Position numbers and translations under genes: made by a program. DNA of 64,000 nt from Galerina marginata (Eukaryota > Basidiomycota > Agaricomycetes > Agaricales > Galerinaceae): positions 739,675-803,674 of the forward strand of contig JAECYW010000025.1 in the NCBI GenBank assembly GCA_023014335.1, in the 5' to 3' direction. The notes under the pieces are model-generated. The model searched no databases. It was not told the DNA's origin and saw only the letters and a program-made list of their open reading frames with translations. Positions 33,572 through 44,729 of the stretch are shown in pieces (within the stretch, counting starts at the first letter, position 1; each line of letters begins with the position of its first letter).

Positions 33572-36500
33572 CTAGTTTAGGCATGAGATATCGAGGTGGA
33601 TGACAGCGACAGGTGTAGCACACCACACACTTTATTCAGGCGAGCTCTCGAAGATGGCCTTGTACGTAGCTGGACATTCCCGATAGTCAGCTGTGTATGT
33701 GCAGAACAACGAGGAGGATTTATAAACCTACGTTATAGGAGTGCCCCATCTTTGCTTTATGTGTCCTGGGTATACATAGCTGATTATATATATGTACAGG
33801 TGCAATATTAATGTACTCGGATATAAATTGTCCAGCCATTGACTACTGCTTCCCGATTCTCAGGCGGTTTCAGTATCGATTATAACTTCGGTGGAATCAT
33901 AATAAGCACTAAAATAGAAGGTGAAGACCAAGCCGGCGCAAAAACAAAGCTGGAAGGGTTCGAGGGCAAAGTGAGGCAAGGAAGCAACGGGCCGAGTATA
34001 GGACAGCATGCGACGACAACAGCCCCCGCAAAACGTGGTCAGGACCATGCTCTGTCGGATTATCCGATCGGGAATTGACAGATCTGGCGTCGAGGACAGT
34101 GCTCGTGCTATGGTGCGCTCGGGCTAGAGGCCACCACTCTCTCACAGTGGATATTCCCACGTCAAATTATGGCCAATTTCCAAGTCCCTTTGTAAAAATG
34201 CAGCAATCGGATGGGGGAACAAAACTACAAGAGGGATATAAGAAAAATCTTCGAAACTGACGAAGATGAATTTCTGAATTTGGCGCGATGACATAATTAT
34301 GTATATATATGGTAATATTTGACACGTGATAGATAGATAAGATCACTTCGCTCTTCATATCCGAGAGTCCTGACTCCTGAACTCAGTACTCAAAGTACTC
34401 AATATCGCAAGGGACGACGATGGGAGGTATAGACCCGAGAGCTGAATTTCTTGATACACTCTTGAGCATTCTTAGTATTTAAATCACCTCAGCAATGTGC
34501 TTGGGTGGCTGCTTCTGCTTGGGGGAGTACAAATTTTCTCCGTCCTGTGGTGAGAGTCAACTGTCCAACGTCTCGCGATCGTCTCTCCCCCCGTCTCACA
34601 CATGTGATGTGCTGGCGATCACCGAGCGTCCATATAAGGCAATTTCGCGTGCCATTGCCCTAAGTCGGTTCGAGAGCGCGCTACCGCGCGTTCTGAAAAC
34701 GTCGGATCGACTGGGAGGGAGGTGCGCGCACCGCACCCCGCACCGATTACAAATAATTGTCTCACGACAGCCTCCAACGCGTACCTCTTCAGTCATCTGC
34801 TCGCACCGTTATGTTGCGCCCCTCACTACGATATTTTCTTTCGTCTATCTGGTAGGAACTTTCTACAGTAACATGTCACAAATTCAGTATGCGAGTGGCT
34901 TGGGCAATCGGACCACCAAATCCTAAGTAATATGTACATAATAAACCAACCACTTCCCTGCCGTTTTTCTTGTGAGATTAATCATTAAATTGCAGTCTTT
35001 CTGCCCAAATACTACAGGTTAGTAACCGCTATTATTTTAATGGAATAATACACATCTAGATATAAAATTGGTCTTTCCAAACCCATATCATGTACAAGCC
35101 AGCAAACTTGAAATTACTAACCAAGGTGCAAGTTCAAGGAATGAGGTTCCAGGTGCGGGCCGTTACTGGGTGGCATTAGGTGCGTGGTGCGCGGTGCGCA
35201 GAGAGGTGCGAGGGAAGAAGTGACAGGGAGGTGCGAGGTATGGGCTGCAGAGTGACGGGGTGCGAGGTGCGCTGAAGGTGCGCGGGAATAGTTTCGGCAG
35301 AACTGGAAATCACGCATGTCCCTCGTCCATACGTACGTCCGTAAGTTCCATAGCTTTAATACACAAGTTTTTCGGTGGAAGCAATGCGCGCCTTTTTTAA
35401 ATAAAATCGCGCAAGTTCTGTATAGGGATAAAAGTTGTGGTTCAGGTTAATTGCCAGAAATGTTTGTCATAAGCTCATATCAGAGTGGGTAAGGCCTGCC
35501 ATGAGGCGTCCGCCTGGTCTCTCGAACTGGTCTGTTGCCTTCTCCGTCGCTTTTACAGCTTTATTCTAGCTCCCTATTTTGTTCCTCAACCTTCACGCCC
35601 TCTGTGAGGATGGGCAATGGGCCGCCTACTAAAATAATCGAAACACGCGACAGATTTGCATTGGAATATGATCGGTTTAACAGGTGATCCCGTCAGTACG
35701 GCGTAGTTTCACTTACAAGTAGAAAATACGGTTGTCCAACCGCACAAATCCTAAGGAGAAGGATATGCTCAAAAAGGCAGAATTAAGAGTGAACAATTGG
35801 AAGAATATTCGGTTGAAGGCCACGAGGAGCAAAGATAAAGGCACCTTATAGAGACAGAGTTCCAGCGGGTCGGGAAGATAAATAATGCTTGCGGAATTTC
35901 GGTATGGAGAATTAGCGCTCTATTGGAATTCCCGGCTCCACGGAAGCAAATTTGCTGCGGTATCTCCCATTGGTCGTCACCAACGCATTGGGAAATCAGT
36001 TGATGTTTCGGTCATCGTCCTAATAAGGCAGATTCGAGACAAATGTGGCGTCTCGACGATTCCAATAAAGGAATGGAACTGGGAAAAGAGATAACGAATG
36101 CACGCGCCGTCTGCCGGAAATCAGTTGGAAGAACCGGGAATTTGAAGGATGACTGGCGAGCTTAATAATGGCCAAGAAGATCTGACGAGATTCGGCTTAT
36201 TAGAGCCATTTTAGAGGGACTGTGATTGGTATAAATACTGAACCATCTCGTCCTTGTATCTTTAGTTCCACTTAGGTTAAAAATTCGATATTTTCATCTC
36301 TTATCGCTATATTGATTTCGTTCGCTTAAAGACAGCATTCCTTGAAGATATCGAAGCTAACGGCTCGTTTGATCGTTCCTACTCACCCCGGGTTGTCATT
36401 TCACCCATTTCGCGTTTTGCGATCTTCAAGCGCCGCTATTCTATCGTTGTACGGATAGTGGCTCCTCCTTCCTTTCTACTCATTGCCTTGGTGGATTTCT

Positions 36501-36828
36501 ATTCACCGTATCCCGTTCTTAACCTCACACCTCGGTAGAAACTCGCCGCGCCATTGCCTACACGGCGACTGAGTAGTGCGCGATAACGTGTGTAAATTTG
36601 ATCTGGAAGTTACGTGTTTCCCGTAAGACCCAACATGCATGAATTAGAGTATTATCCGGATTTCGCCTGCGTCTTTCTGCATATCCCAACATACGTAAAA
36701 TTTTGCAACTTGTGCAAAATCTCCATTCCAGCTTAAAGGTGCACGATCGAAAAGAAGAAAGGTGTGCGAGGGAGATGGTAATTCTTTTACAATATCCAGC
36801 CGATCCGACTTTCTGCGCGTTCTCGAGC
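33572..36828. other. Long gene-poor region
   Basis: Contains a GGTGCG-rich simple repeat (35150-35285) and several unsupported frames (33839-34078, 34495-34926). An ATG-less 70-codon frame at about 36327-36539 (SYSPRVVISPISRFAIFKRR) has protein-like composition and might be an exon, but no partner exon was found. Confidence 0.4.
35150..35285 (+). repeat. GGTGCG-rich low-complexity repeat
   Basis: GGTGCG or AGGTGCG recurs about nine times within ~135 bp at irregular spacing. The reverse frame across it is repeat-driven. Confidence 0.6.
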
Positions 36829-36975
36829 ACCTAACCTACCCTAACCACCGAACTTAACCTACCCTAACTTCCTAATTGAACCGAGAACGCGCTACCACGC
36901 GGGGGAAAAATATTCCCATCCCTAACCAGGAACTCTAACCTCTAACTCTAACCTTCTAACCTACCCTAACCAGCA
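36829..36975 (+). repeat. Degenerate telomere-like (CCCTAA) sequence
   Basis: Repeated AACCTACCCTAAC and CTAACC blocks (near 36831, 36856, 36950 and 36959), interrupted by ~60 bp. CCCTAA is the usual telomere unit (TTAGGG complement) of filamentous fungi. Here it is diverged and short, so it is internal telomere-like sequence rather than a chromosome end. Confidence 0.5.
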
Positions 36976-37071
36976 AAAAATGTAGTTAAATAGAGGTAGA
37001 ATTAAGTATATAGATTATGGACCCTCGAGGACAATAGTTCGCCCCAAGAATGCGAAATTACCGATGAAAAT

Positions 37072-37148
37072 AAAATCTTACACCGGGAATCGAACCAAAG
37101 AGCATTGCTAAGTAAGAGGACGCATAACAGTTCCACCAAACTGGCATA
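37072..37148 (-). ncRNA. tRNA-like Pol III promoter (tRNA-derived repeat or tRNA pseudogene)
   Basis: On the minus strand, TGGTGGAACTG fits the A-box consensus and GGTTCGATTCCC fits the B-box, at tRNA spacing (~35 nt between boxes). The T stem and acceptor stem do not pair properly, so this is not a working tRNA. It may be the head of a SINE or a dead tRNA. Confidence 0.45.
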
Positions 37149-37650
37149 TGATTAGACGTTCAAATACGTGTGATATCCTCCCACAGGCCAACATAATTCC
37201 TATTAAGGCAGGTGAGACGAGCTGCGCCAGCTCTTATCAGCCTAAGCCGATAAACTGTACTCATACTCGCCGTTAACTTTAGACTGGGCTTACGCATTCG
37301 CTGGTTATGTAAGGCCTTTGAAGCTGCTCCCAAAAAACAAAGGAGTGGCCGCATGATCATAAACGGTTTTACGAGTCTAGTATTAGTAGTTCATGTACCC
37401 AGCTCAGGTACGTTGCACCTACTCCGAGTCTCTACCTGTGGGCCGCCAATCTGGGGTATATACCTGTAACTCATGTTGTGCCACATGGTCTTGATAGTTA
37501 CACGAGACATGGTGCAGCTCGCTTAGTATTCTTATATATGACGGACCAAGGTAATATTTATTTGAATCAGCGCAACATAAGGTCAATTATAACGACAAGA
37601 ATTTATATACAACATAATGAGGCGTTCGCAAATTTAAACTACGTGTAAGG
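37149..37650. other. Intergenic, nothing recognised
   Basis: No supported gene or repeat. Confidence 0.4.
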
Positions 37651-39702
37651 TCATGCTTCACTTACTCCAGCTCCATTACCTTTCACCGAGTCCTCAGGTT
37701 CACGAAGCAGATCAGGGATCATACTTGGTTGTCGGGCGGCTCCTAACGCGCTAGCTGATGCAGGAGTCGCTACATTGCTCAGTGGTTTGTTGGCGCAGGA
37801 CTTGGGTTGCGAGTACATGTAATTTTTGCTCATGGCATGATACTTGACGGCTTGTTCGTCCACATAGGTTTGCAGCTTCCCGAGTTTCTCTTCTTTGCCA
37901 TCCCCGGATGTCTCCCTGGCGCGGGCGAGGCTGCGAGAGATTTTGTCAAGGACAGCCCAGGTATCTTTCGATTGCTTTTCACCTATAAGGATTTAAGTCT
38001 TCAAACTCTAGTCTAGTTTGCAAAAGTACTCACAGTCTGCCTTTAATTCTGCGACCTTCATCTCTATTTCTTGATTGAAAGCGAGTTTGAGAGCTAATCA
38101 ATCCGGGATTACCAGATATTGTTTCAGCGGTACATTGGCAGAGTGAGTTATGCAGAACACCGACCTTCAATGCTTTCACGTTCAAGACCGTCCTTTTCCT
38201 GTTCAGCACTAGGAACGACATCCCGCTCACAAGCGAGGCCGCCACCAGTTGAAGACTGAGCATCTTGGATGTCCATGGGCTTGCCTCGATCGTCGCGACT
38301 CTTCATGATCTCGAGTTCAGCTTCAAGGCGACCGACAGCCATCATGGCGTTCGCCTTCTCTGCGATAGCGTTCTGCGTAGTCCTTAAAGCTGCGTTGTAT
38401 TTTTTCTCCGCATTGTCGAGCTGCTGAGAAAGCCCGTCGTTGTGCCACTTAAGGGCTTGGAGTTCTGAGAATGGGAGGGAAGCAGGGGACGCTGCGTGTT
38501 CAGAGTTCGCAACGGTTGTTCGAGGACCCGATCTAGGTTGAATTGTGTCAGAGACGAGAGGGCCAAGAGGGATGGGAGCAGCAGTATTAGGCGTGGTAGC
38601 AGGCTGGGGCAGGGATTTCGGTGCTTGCCCGCTAGCTCTGGGGGTTGGTGTAGCAGTTACGGAACGATTGTTGGCAGGACCGGAAGTGGTCGACTCGTGA
38701 ATGGGGTTTCGACCAGATATCTGGCTCTTCTGCTTCTTTGGAGGCAGAAGCTTGACCGCACTAGAAGGACTTGAAGGTGTCGCGCCCTCCTGGTTCTCCG
38801 GAGGCGGAGGCGTGCTACTTGCAGGTGTCGCGGCCCTCTGCCTCTTCCGAGGCCGAGGCGCGATCGAGGTACTCTTTTCCGGAGTTTTTGATATGGCCCC
38901 CGCTTTGGTCGTTTGGATACTTGCAGCACCGCTAGTACTTTCGTCGTCTCCAAGACGTCTTTTCTTGCGTTCCGGCGCCTTGGGGGAGGAAGTGTTAGCG
39001 GAAGTGTTAGCTTCCTCCTTCCTCTTCGACCGCCTTGCCGGATCTTTTGGAGAAACTTGTGGATGGAGGTCAGTGAGATCGGGGGAGATATTTATGGAGC
39101 TCACCGGTAGTGTCCATTTTGTCGTTTTTCTCCTCTTCCTTTTCCTCACCCTCGTCCTCTTCCTCTTGCTCATCCCCATCCTCATCCTCATCCTCTCCCT
39201 CTCCCTCTCCCTCTCCATCTTCGTCTCCCGGGCCATCAACATCTTTCACTTTCTTCCTCCTCCCATTCGAATCATTTGCCCGGAGATATTTTCCGTAATT
39301 CTTATACATTTCTTCAGCCTTGACCGAGTTGTAGCCAAATTCCTTCTTAGTGAACTCGATGAGAAAATCTTCTTTCCATGGGCAGTTGCGTCGCTTCTTG
39401 GCGCATGGCTGACAACGGTAGAATATAGCGTTCCGACCCGTGAGGCGCTTGCACTTGGTTGTGTCGTTCCGACATGATTTGCAAGGCTGAACTTAAGTTA
39501 GCTTTTGGGAAGTCGCTGGAACCGGCATAAAAACTCGCCTGTAAATTACGATTGGCGAAGGATGTGCTCTCTGGAGATTGGTTCGAAAGGATTCTTTTCA
39601 CATACAACCTGTAAGGGCTGTCCCTGGGCCTTCAACAGAGTTAGCAAGGTTCAATTTTTCAGATAGAGATACTTACAACGCCGGAGGCTTGCCTTCTTCC
39701 AT
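37651..39702 (-). CDS. Zn(II)2Cys6 zinc-cluster protein with coiled coil (family D copy 2)
   Basis: Six exons (39702-39677, 39608-39539, 39486-39105, 39055-38165, 38069-38034, 37982-37651) give 578 residues. Cys34, 37, 44, 57, 60 and 67 fit C-x2-C-x6-C-x12-C-x2-C-x6-C, the fungal binuclear zinc cluster. A Lys/Arg stretch and PWKEDFLIEF follow. Then come a long acidic Glu/Asp run (~115-150), Pro/Lys-rich linkers with KKRR-type basic patches, a coiled coil (~380-430) and LQTYVDEQAVKYH near the C-terminus. Likely a nuclear DNA-binding, dimerising protein; no fungal-specific transcription factor middle domain is visible. Intron 2 appears to be GC-AG (ACAG/GCGAGT), forced by the frame entering the Cys cluster. 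Copy 1 at 20.5 kb lacks the cluster. Divergent from the gene at 39875. Confidence 0.8.
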
Positions 39703-39874
39703 TTGAGGTGCGGCGACACAGTCGCTATTCAACTTCAACCTTCCGCAACTACGTTGTTTGCTCGAACCTTCGAACCCAAATAATAGCCTTGGCCATTGGT
39801 CATGTGACGTTGTGTGAACCAGTGACGAAGTTGAACTTAAGTCATTCAGACCTAGCGCTGATCACCCAATCTCT
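39703..39874. promoter_or_regulatory. Bidirectional promoter region (172 bp)
   Basis: Lies between the outward-facing start codons at 39702 (minus) and 39875 (plus), so both promoters or 5' UTRs must share or overlap it. No specific box assigned. Confidence 0.45.
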
Positions 39875-41155
39875 ATGGCCGAACGTTTTTTGAAGCCACT
39901 GGCAGAGATACCAGACTATATTTGGGACAAAGCACCTCCCGAACTTCCCCATGGATCCGACATATATTTCCAGTGGGGCGCGGAAGCATTCGAAGAAGAA
40001 CAAAAGAAAATGGCCCAGTCGACCCGTAATGATCAAGTAAACGACGGCTACACCGTTGAAAGCGAGGCACCTGTGACCTTGAAAGCATTGGGTACGTGGT
40101 TTGAAATTGCCTGCCCAAGTTCCTTCGATTGCTCTTTCTAACTCTCAACATAGGGAGCAGCATCACCGCTCAGGAGGAGGAAGAAAGTACAGTAACCGCC
40201 GCGGAAGCAAAACGTAGTGAGTTTTCTGATAATGATTACGGCTCTTATTGACAACTTATAGAACCGAACCCGGCTTCTCTTGGGATTCTCAATCCCTTCG
40301 CACATGATAAAGTCATGAAACAAATGTATCGCCATCTCGGTTTGAATGACATCGGCGCTGTGTGGAAGCCTTTAGCGGAATTGCACGCTATTCTCCAAAG
40401 TCAGTCACAAGTGACAGAGGACCTAAATGGGCAAGTTTCGATATTAACTGCCTTGGTGAGCGATCATCGTTCTCAAGCGGCGGGTATTGCGCGGGAGCTG
40501 GACGACATGAGAATGAAGTGGCAAGCGACAGCGACGGAACTCGAGTTCGCCAACAAACATCTTGAAGATTGCCGCCATGAATTCAGCACGACCTTGGAGC
40601 TGCTTCAAACAGAACAAGCCTCTCATGAAACTAGGAAAAAGCAAGATGAACATACTATTAGAGTCTTGGAGCAAAACATCGTCCATCTTCGCGAGGTGTG
40701 TAAAGAACTGAGCTCAATTTATATATATATCAACTGATTTGTTTTCCTGTCTATCTCAGTCACAACAGGAAAGCCAGATAACCATTAATTCTCAAAAAGC
40801 TCAGATCGAAGCGTTGCTCCAAAAAATTTCGACTATAGATATTGCAGATAAAAAGGTCACCGCCGAATCACTAAGTAAGTTCCTCAAATATAATTTTACC
40901 ACTTCTTATGATTAATCTCAATATTACCCTTGAGTAGGCTCGCACTATGAGAATCCTTCAAGGGGCGAACTGGGACTTAGGCCTCTCGTAGAAGGACTTG
41001 ACACCGAGATTGGTTCGTGGTATTACAGCGTCAATGAGGCTGTCGAAAGGAACAAGGCAGGCGAGACCGACGCGACAACGACCATCCTCGAAGGCGTGTC
41101 CAAAGACATGAAGAATGCACGGGAGAATATTGAGGACGCCCTGGAAGCCCCTTAG
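39875..41155 (+). CDS. Coiled-coil protein (gene E)
   Basis: Five exons (39875-40091, 40154-40213, 40262-40695, 40760-40874, 40938-41155) join in frame to 347 residues. The N-terminus (FLKPLAEIPDYIWDKAPPEL) is followed by an acidic linker. A long helical region from about residue 95 to 250 is rich in Glu/Gln/Lys/Leu heptads (LEFANKHLEDC, VLEQNIVHLRE, KAQIEALLQKI). The C-terminus is a compact helical domain (IGSWYYSVNEAVERNKAGET). No zinc cluster, membrane segment or enzyme motif. Head-to-head with the zinc-cluster gene, which also carries a coiled coil; a functional partnership is possible but only inferred from position. Resembles the coiled-coil proteins of unknown role common in Agaricomycetes. 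Confidence 0.75.
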
Positions 41156-42304
41156 GCTTCATTTCCAAAAGAAAAAAATTTCATGATGCCATTCTCTTGC
41201 ATCGATATCGTGCGCGTCTTCCCTCAATACTTTGTAGTCAAGATCCCTAGTTCGTCGTTACCCTAGTGCAGCCATCTTACAAGTTGATCGTAGAGTAATC
41301 ATGGCCGTTTGATGCATTGATAAAATATAAATTAGGGTCACTGTCATCTGTATACAAACACCGCGCTGGCTGTATTGATCCTCGGAATTGAATCGACTGA
41401 AAAACCTTCGAGGCTTGATGGATCCGGAGTGATAAAATCAGGAGAGTCTGTAAAAATTATCAGATAATTACCTATGTTGTACTATCTCGTCTACGTTTTT
41501 GATTCAGCGCCGGGCGTGTGGCTCCAGTGCCTGTAATGCAAACAGCGCAACCCACCAGCCGGCCCACTTTGAGTTCTAATTGTGGAGAATAATTCGTTGC
41601 TCGCAATTGGCTCTACCTAGCTCTCGGTCATTGGCATAAAACCGTAAGAAGACATGTTACAAATTGTACGAATATGGGAGACAGACGTTGGGGCATCGCT
41701 AGGTATTATACCGTACCTGCGTTATGTAGTCGAGTACTGGCCTCATGGAACATTGAGTTAGATTTCCTCCCAAAATTTGTGAATATCATGAGAGAAAAGT
41801 GGGAGTTGGACGTCAAGGGAGATAAGCACAGTATTCACTGACCATGCCCAGTGCAAAAATGTTCGATCAAGAGAGATTATTGGAGCCCTATAAGATACTT
41901 AGGCTCTATAAAACCGATAGGCTCCTTGCGTACACCTAGCTCAAATCTTACACGAAACGTGGGATGTTTGGTACTCACTAATATGAATACCGTCCTTACG
42001 TGCGGATATGTTTTTCGACATACCGAGGTCCACTCCCAATTGCAACTTTAAATTTGATAATTTTTATGTGCTATGGCCACAGGTGGGTAGATATCTGGTG
42101 TCCGTCTGACGACCTCGCCGCCCAAGTGGAACGAGGCACGGCTTGTATATTTTCAATTTAAGACGATAATTCAATTTGTAGTGTCCATGTACATGTCCTC
42201 TACAGGTCTTCTCGGTAAAGTGAAGCGCTAGATCTGGGTTGAAATGTACCTGGGTAATGATATATAGCGCTCATTCGTACATCCAGATCCAGATCAAGGT
42301 TTTT
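41156..42304. other. Intergenic, nothing recognised
   Basis: AT-rich spacer between the 3' ends of convergent genes E and F; no supported gene. Confidence 0.45.
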
Positions 42305-43991
42305 TTATGAGCGAGAGCCACCGGTGACGGCTGACTGAACGTACCTTCGAGACAAATGTCAATACAGTTATGGGATGCAACTTTGCTTGCTTACCGGATA
42401 GTGCTGGCGGCGTGGACAAGACGATATGATTCTGGGCGAGGAAATATGACAAAATCAGCATCAGCACGATCGGCCAGCCAGGTTTGGTCGTAGGTATTGA
42501 CTGCAAGTCCCGGAACAAACGAGTCGGAAGTGCTATACTTGCTTATGATCCCAGATTGAGTGCGAATGCGAGGATAACCGCCTTGTTTCTTGGGCCCATT
42601 GCGACGCATGATAAACCCGACAATGTCGATAGTTTCTAGCCATTCTCCTACTTGAATGTTTCTCCACTTTGGGCGTAAAACACGGTAGCGGGGAGCTCGA
42701 GTACGCGCTAGTGTAGCCGTATTTCGACCCACTTCTTCATAGTCGGACTCGTCGGAGGACATTCCCGCTACGCCTAACTCCTGCACAAATTCAAGATGTT
42801 TCTGTAGATCCGGGTGGACAGAACAAGTGTCTAATCGACGGTAGAAAAGCTAGATCAAGAAGATCAAATTCAGAAACCACTCAAATCACGCGCTGACACT
42901 TACCGTGGACTTCCGGCCTTTCCTGCGCTCTGCACTCAGGTTCAGGTGCTCTTTACGCTTGACTGAATACCTTATAGATCCAATCCTCGTCTTAGCTAAA
43001 CCGAGGGTTTCTTGCAAAACTGTTGGCTCTGGCTGAATTTGGTGAAATGCCAGAAAATCGAGAGCAAAAACACGGGAAGCAGAGGTGTTCCAAGGACTGC
43101 GAGACGTCCCAACAACATCGATCTTAAAAGAGCTGGCTGTGCAACATTGAAGGTTCTTATCTGCCTTCCACCTCTCAGCAAATTCCTTTGCGCTGGTATT
43201 GTCAATGAAGCCATGGGAGCCCATCAGACGCCGGAAGTGCTCTCTGATCAATTTCTTTGAAATTTGATTAGTTGAGGTCATAAACCGTTTAGACCTGGTA
43301 AACTTACATGTTTTTCTCTAAGTTGATGCGGTCTACGAACTGGGTAAGCTGTAAGACGTGGCCGTCGCTGCGCTCGCCTTGGACTTGTAGCGATACTGGC
43401 GGGTGGAGGTGCAGGAGCGGGTAACATAGATCTCAATGCGGCATTAAACCCAGCAGCAACCTCGGAAAAACCTTGCTGCAGTGCCTGGAGAATGGATTGT
43501 TGAATGTCTTCCAATTGTTGTCCAAAACCAGGGTATTCAATGCTGTGTTCTCGCCGTCTCTGTCATTTAACGACTTCAATTAGTTACTGACACCAAAAAC
43601 CAGCCCCATTCGAATTCTCTATGCTCACCTCGTCCGCGGGTGTGTCAGACAAAAAATCGTCCTCCTCTTCTCCTCCGGATCTGTTCGGAGAGCGTGGCTC
43701 TCGTTCTTCAGGAAGAGATTGCATTCTAGGTAGTGTTGGCTGTCCATATCGACTTCCAACCTGATTGGCTCGTACTTCTTGGGATTGCGGCCTGTCGCGG
43801 AAACCGAGAGGAATTGTCTGCTGCCACGATGTCGAAGGTTGGGGTTGGTGGCTTTGCGGTACCAAGTATAGAGAAGATTGCACGACTTCATTTCCTTTCC
43901 TTGAGGATACTTGGCTGAGTCCTTTGACCCAGCTGTTGGAGGCAGGTTGTTGCTCGACATCATCATCAGCATCCATGGGCAAAGATTGCAT
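42305..43991 (-). CDS. Conserved Agaricomycete protein of unknown function (gene F)
   Basis: Five exons (43991-43629, 43559-43308, 43254-42904, 42849-42395, 42344-42305) give 486 residues. The N-terminal third is Gln/Ser/Pro-rich with an acidic GGEEEDDFLSD patch, followed by a helix (ILQALQQGFSEVAAGFNAAL). A central helical, basic domain begins KLIREHFRRLMG and ends RRKGRKST. The C-terminal block has the order HPDLQKHLEFVQELG, SSDESDYEE, RYRVLRPKWRN, WLETIDIVGF, YPRIRTQSG and PGLAVNTYDQTWL. Proteins with this SSDESD / RPxWR / PRxR / LPxNxYxxxWL order are, to my recollection, abundant in Agaricomycete genomes as uncharacterised, often multicopy genes. No catalytic motif is seen. ATG 43991 is chosen because upstream sequence in this frame is not protein-like. 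Confidence 0.78.
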
Positions 43992-44729
43992 AGTAACAAG
44001 GAAGGCATGCAAACTTATAACAATGCTTTTATTACTAGGCCGCGCCAATTTATTCAGTTCCGATTCTTGCCACGGAGAAAATGGTCTGCAGATCGGAGAT
44101 GGCCAGGTGAACGAGGCAGATCCGACAGCCTTGTACAGAATTGATTCCTAGAGCCAAGAATTAACAGCCGCTAGCAATGGCGCCAACGTTCCTATCCTGA
44201 TGCCTCGCCGAACATGTACAACTGATGCGATGTAAATGTGGCTGAACTACATACCTTGGGAAAGAGTATAAAAACGCCGCCCCAAACATGCGATATCGAT
44301 CGTGCCCAATGCTGCCTTTTTTCCGGAATCAAATTCTATTAATAATTAGGCACAACACCTCTTTCTAATCAGAATGAGAAACGCCGAACAGGAAAGAGAA
44401 GACTGAGTGCGCGTGGCCTAAATTAGGAAAGGCGCGAGGACAAAGCGAGGTGAACACATGTCCAATGGAAGACGGACCTTGAGCCTGCGCAGCAATGCGA
44501 CAGAAATTCTGGGACCGTCCAGAAAGCCATGATCATGAGGTTGTTTTATATAATTACAGAGTTTTTTTTGAAAGTCTAACTCCAGATCTGTTTGTTGAAT
44601 CAAGATCGAGATCTGGATCCGTATATCCGTCGATCTTTAAATTTGGAGAAGCTATAGGGGTGGCTCTACCCAAAACATATAAATAATGTAATTTCGACAA
44701 GTACTGGTCTGGATCATGATCAGAACTCA
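43992..44729. other. Intergenic, nothing recognised
   Basis: Contains two TGATCATGA-type palindromes (about 44528 and 44712) and AGATCT-rich sequence near 44583-44630. No supported gene. Confidence 0.4.

Noticed and set aside
34495..34926. 143-codon ORF
   Set aside because: Arg/Ser/Pro-rich with no domain, splice structure or relative in the window.
36829..36975. A true chromosome end at the telomere-like repeats
   Set aside because: The units are degenerate, only ~147 bp long and flanked by unique sequence and genes on both sides.
37072..37148. Functional tRNA gene
   Set aside because: A and B boxes are good but the T stem and acceptor stem do not pair.
38701..39477. 258-codon plus-strand ORF across the zinc-cluster gene
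   Set aside because: It is the reverse shadow of the acidic and basic coding regions of the minus-strand gene; its Leu/Ser runs mirror the Glu/Asp run.
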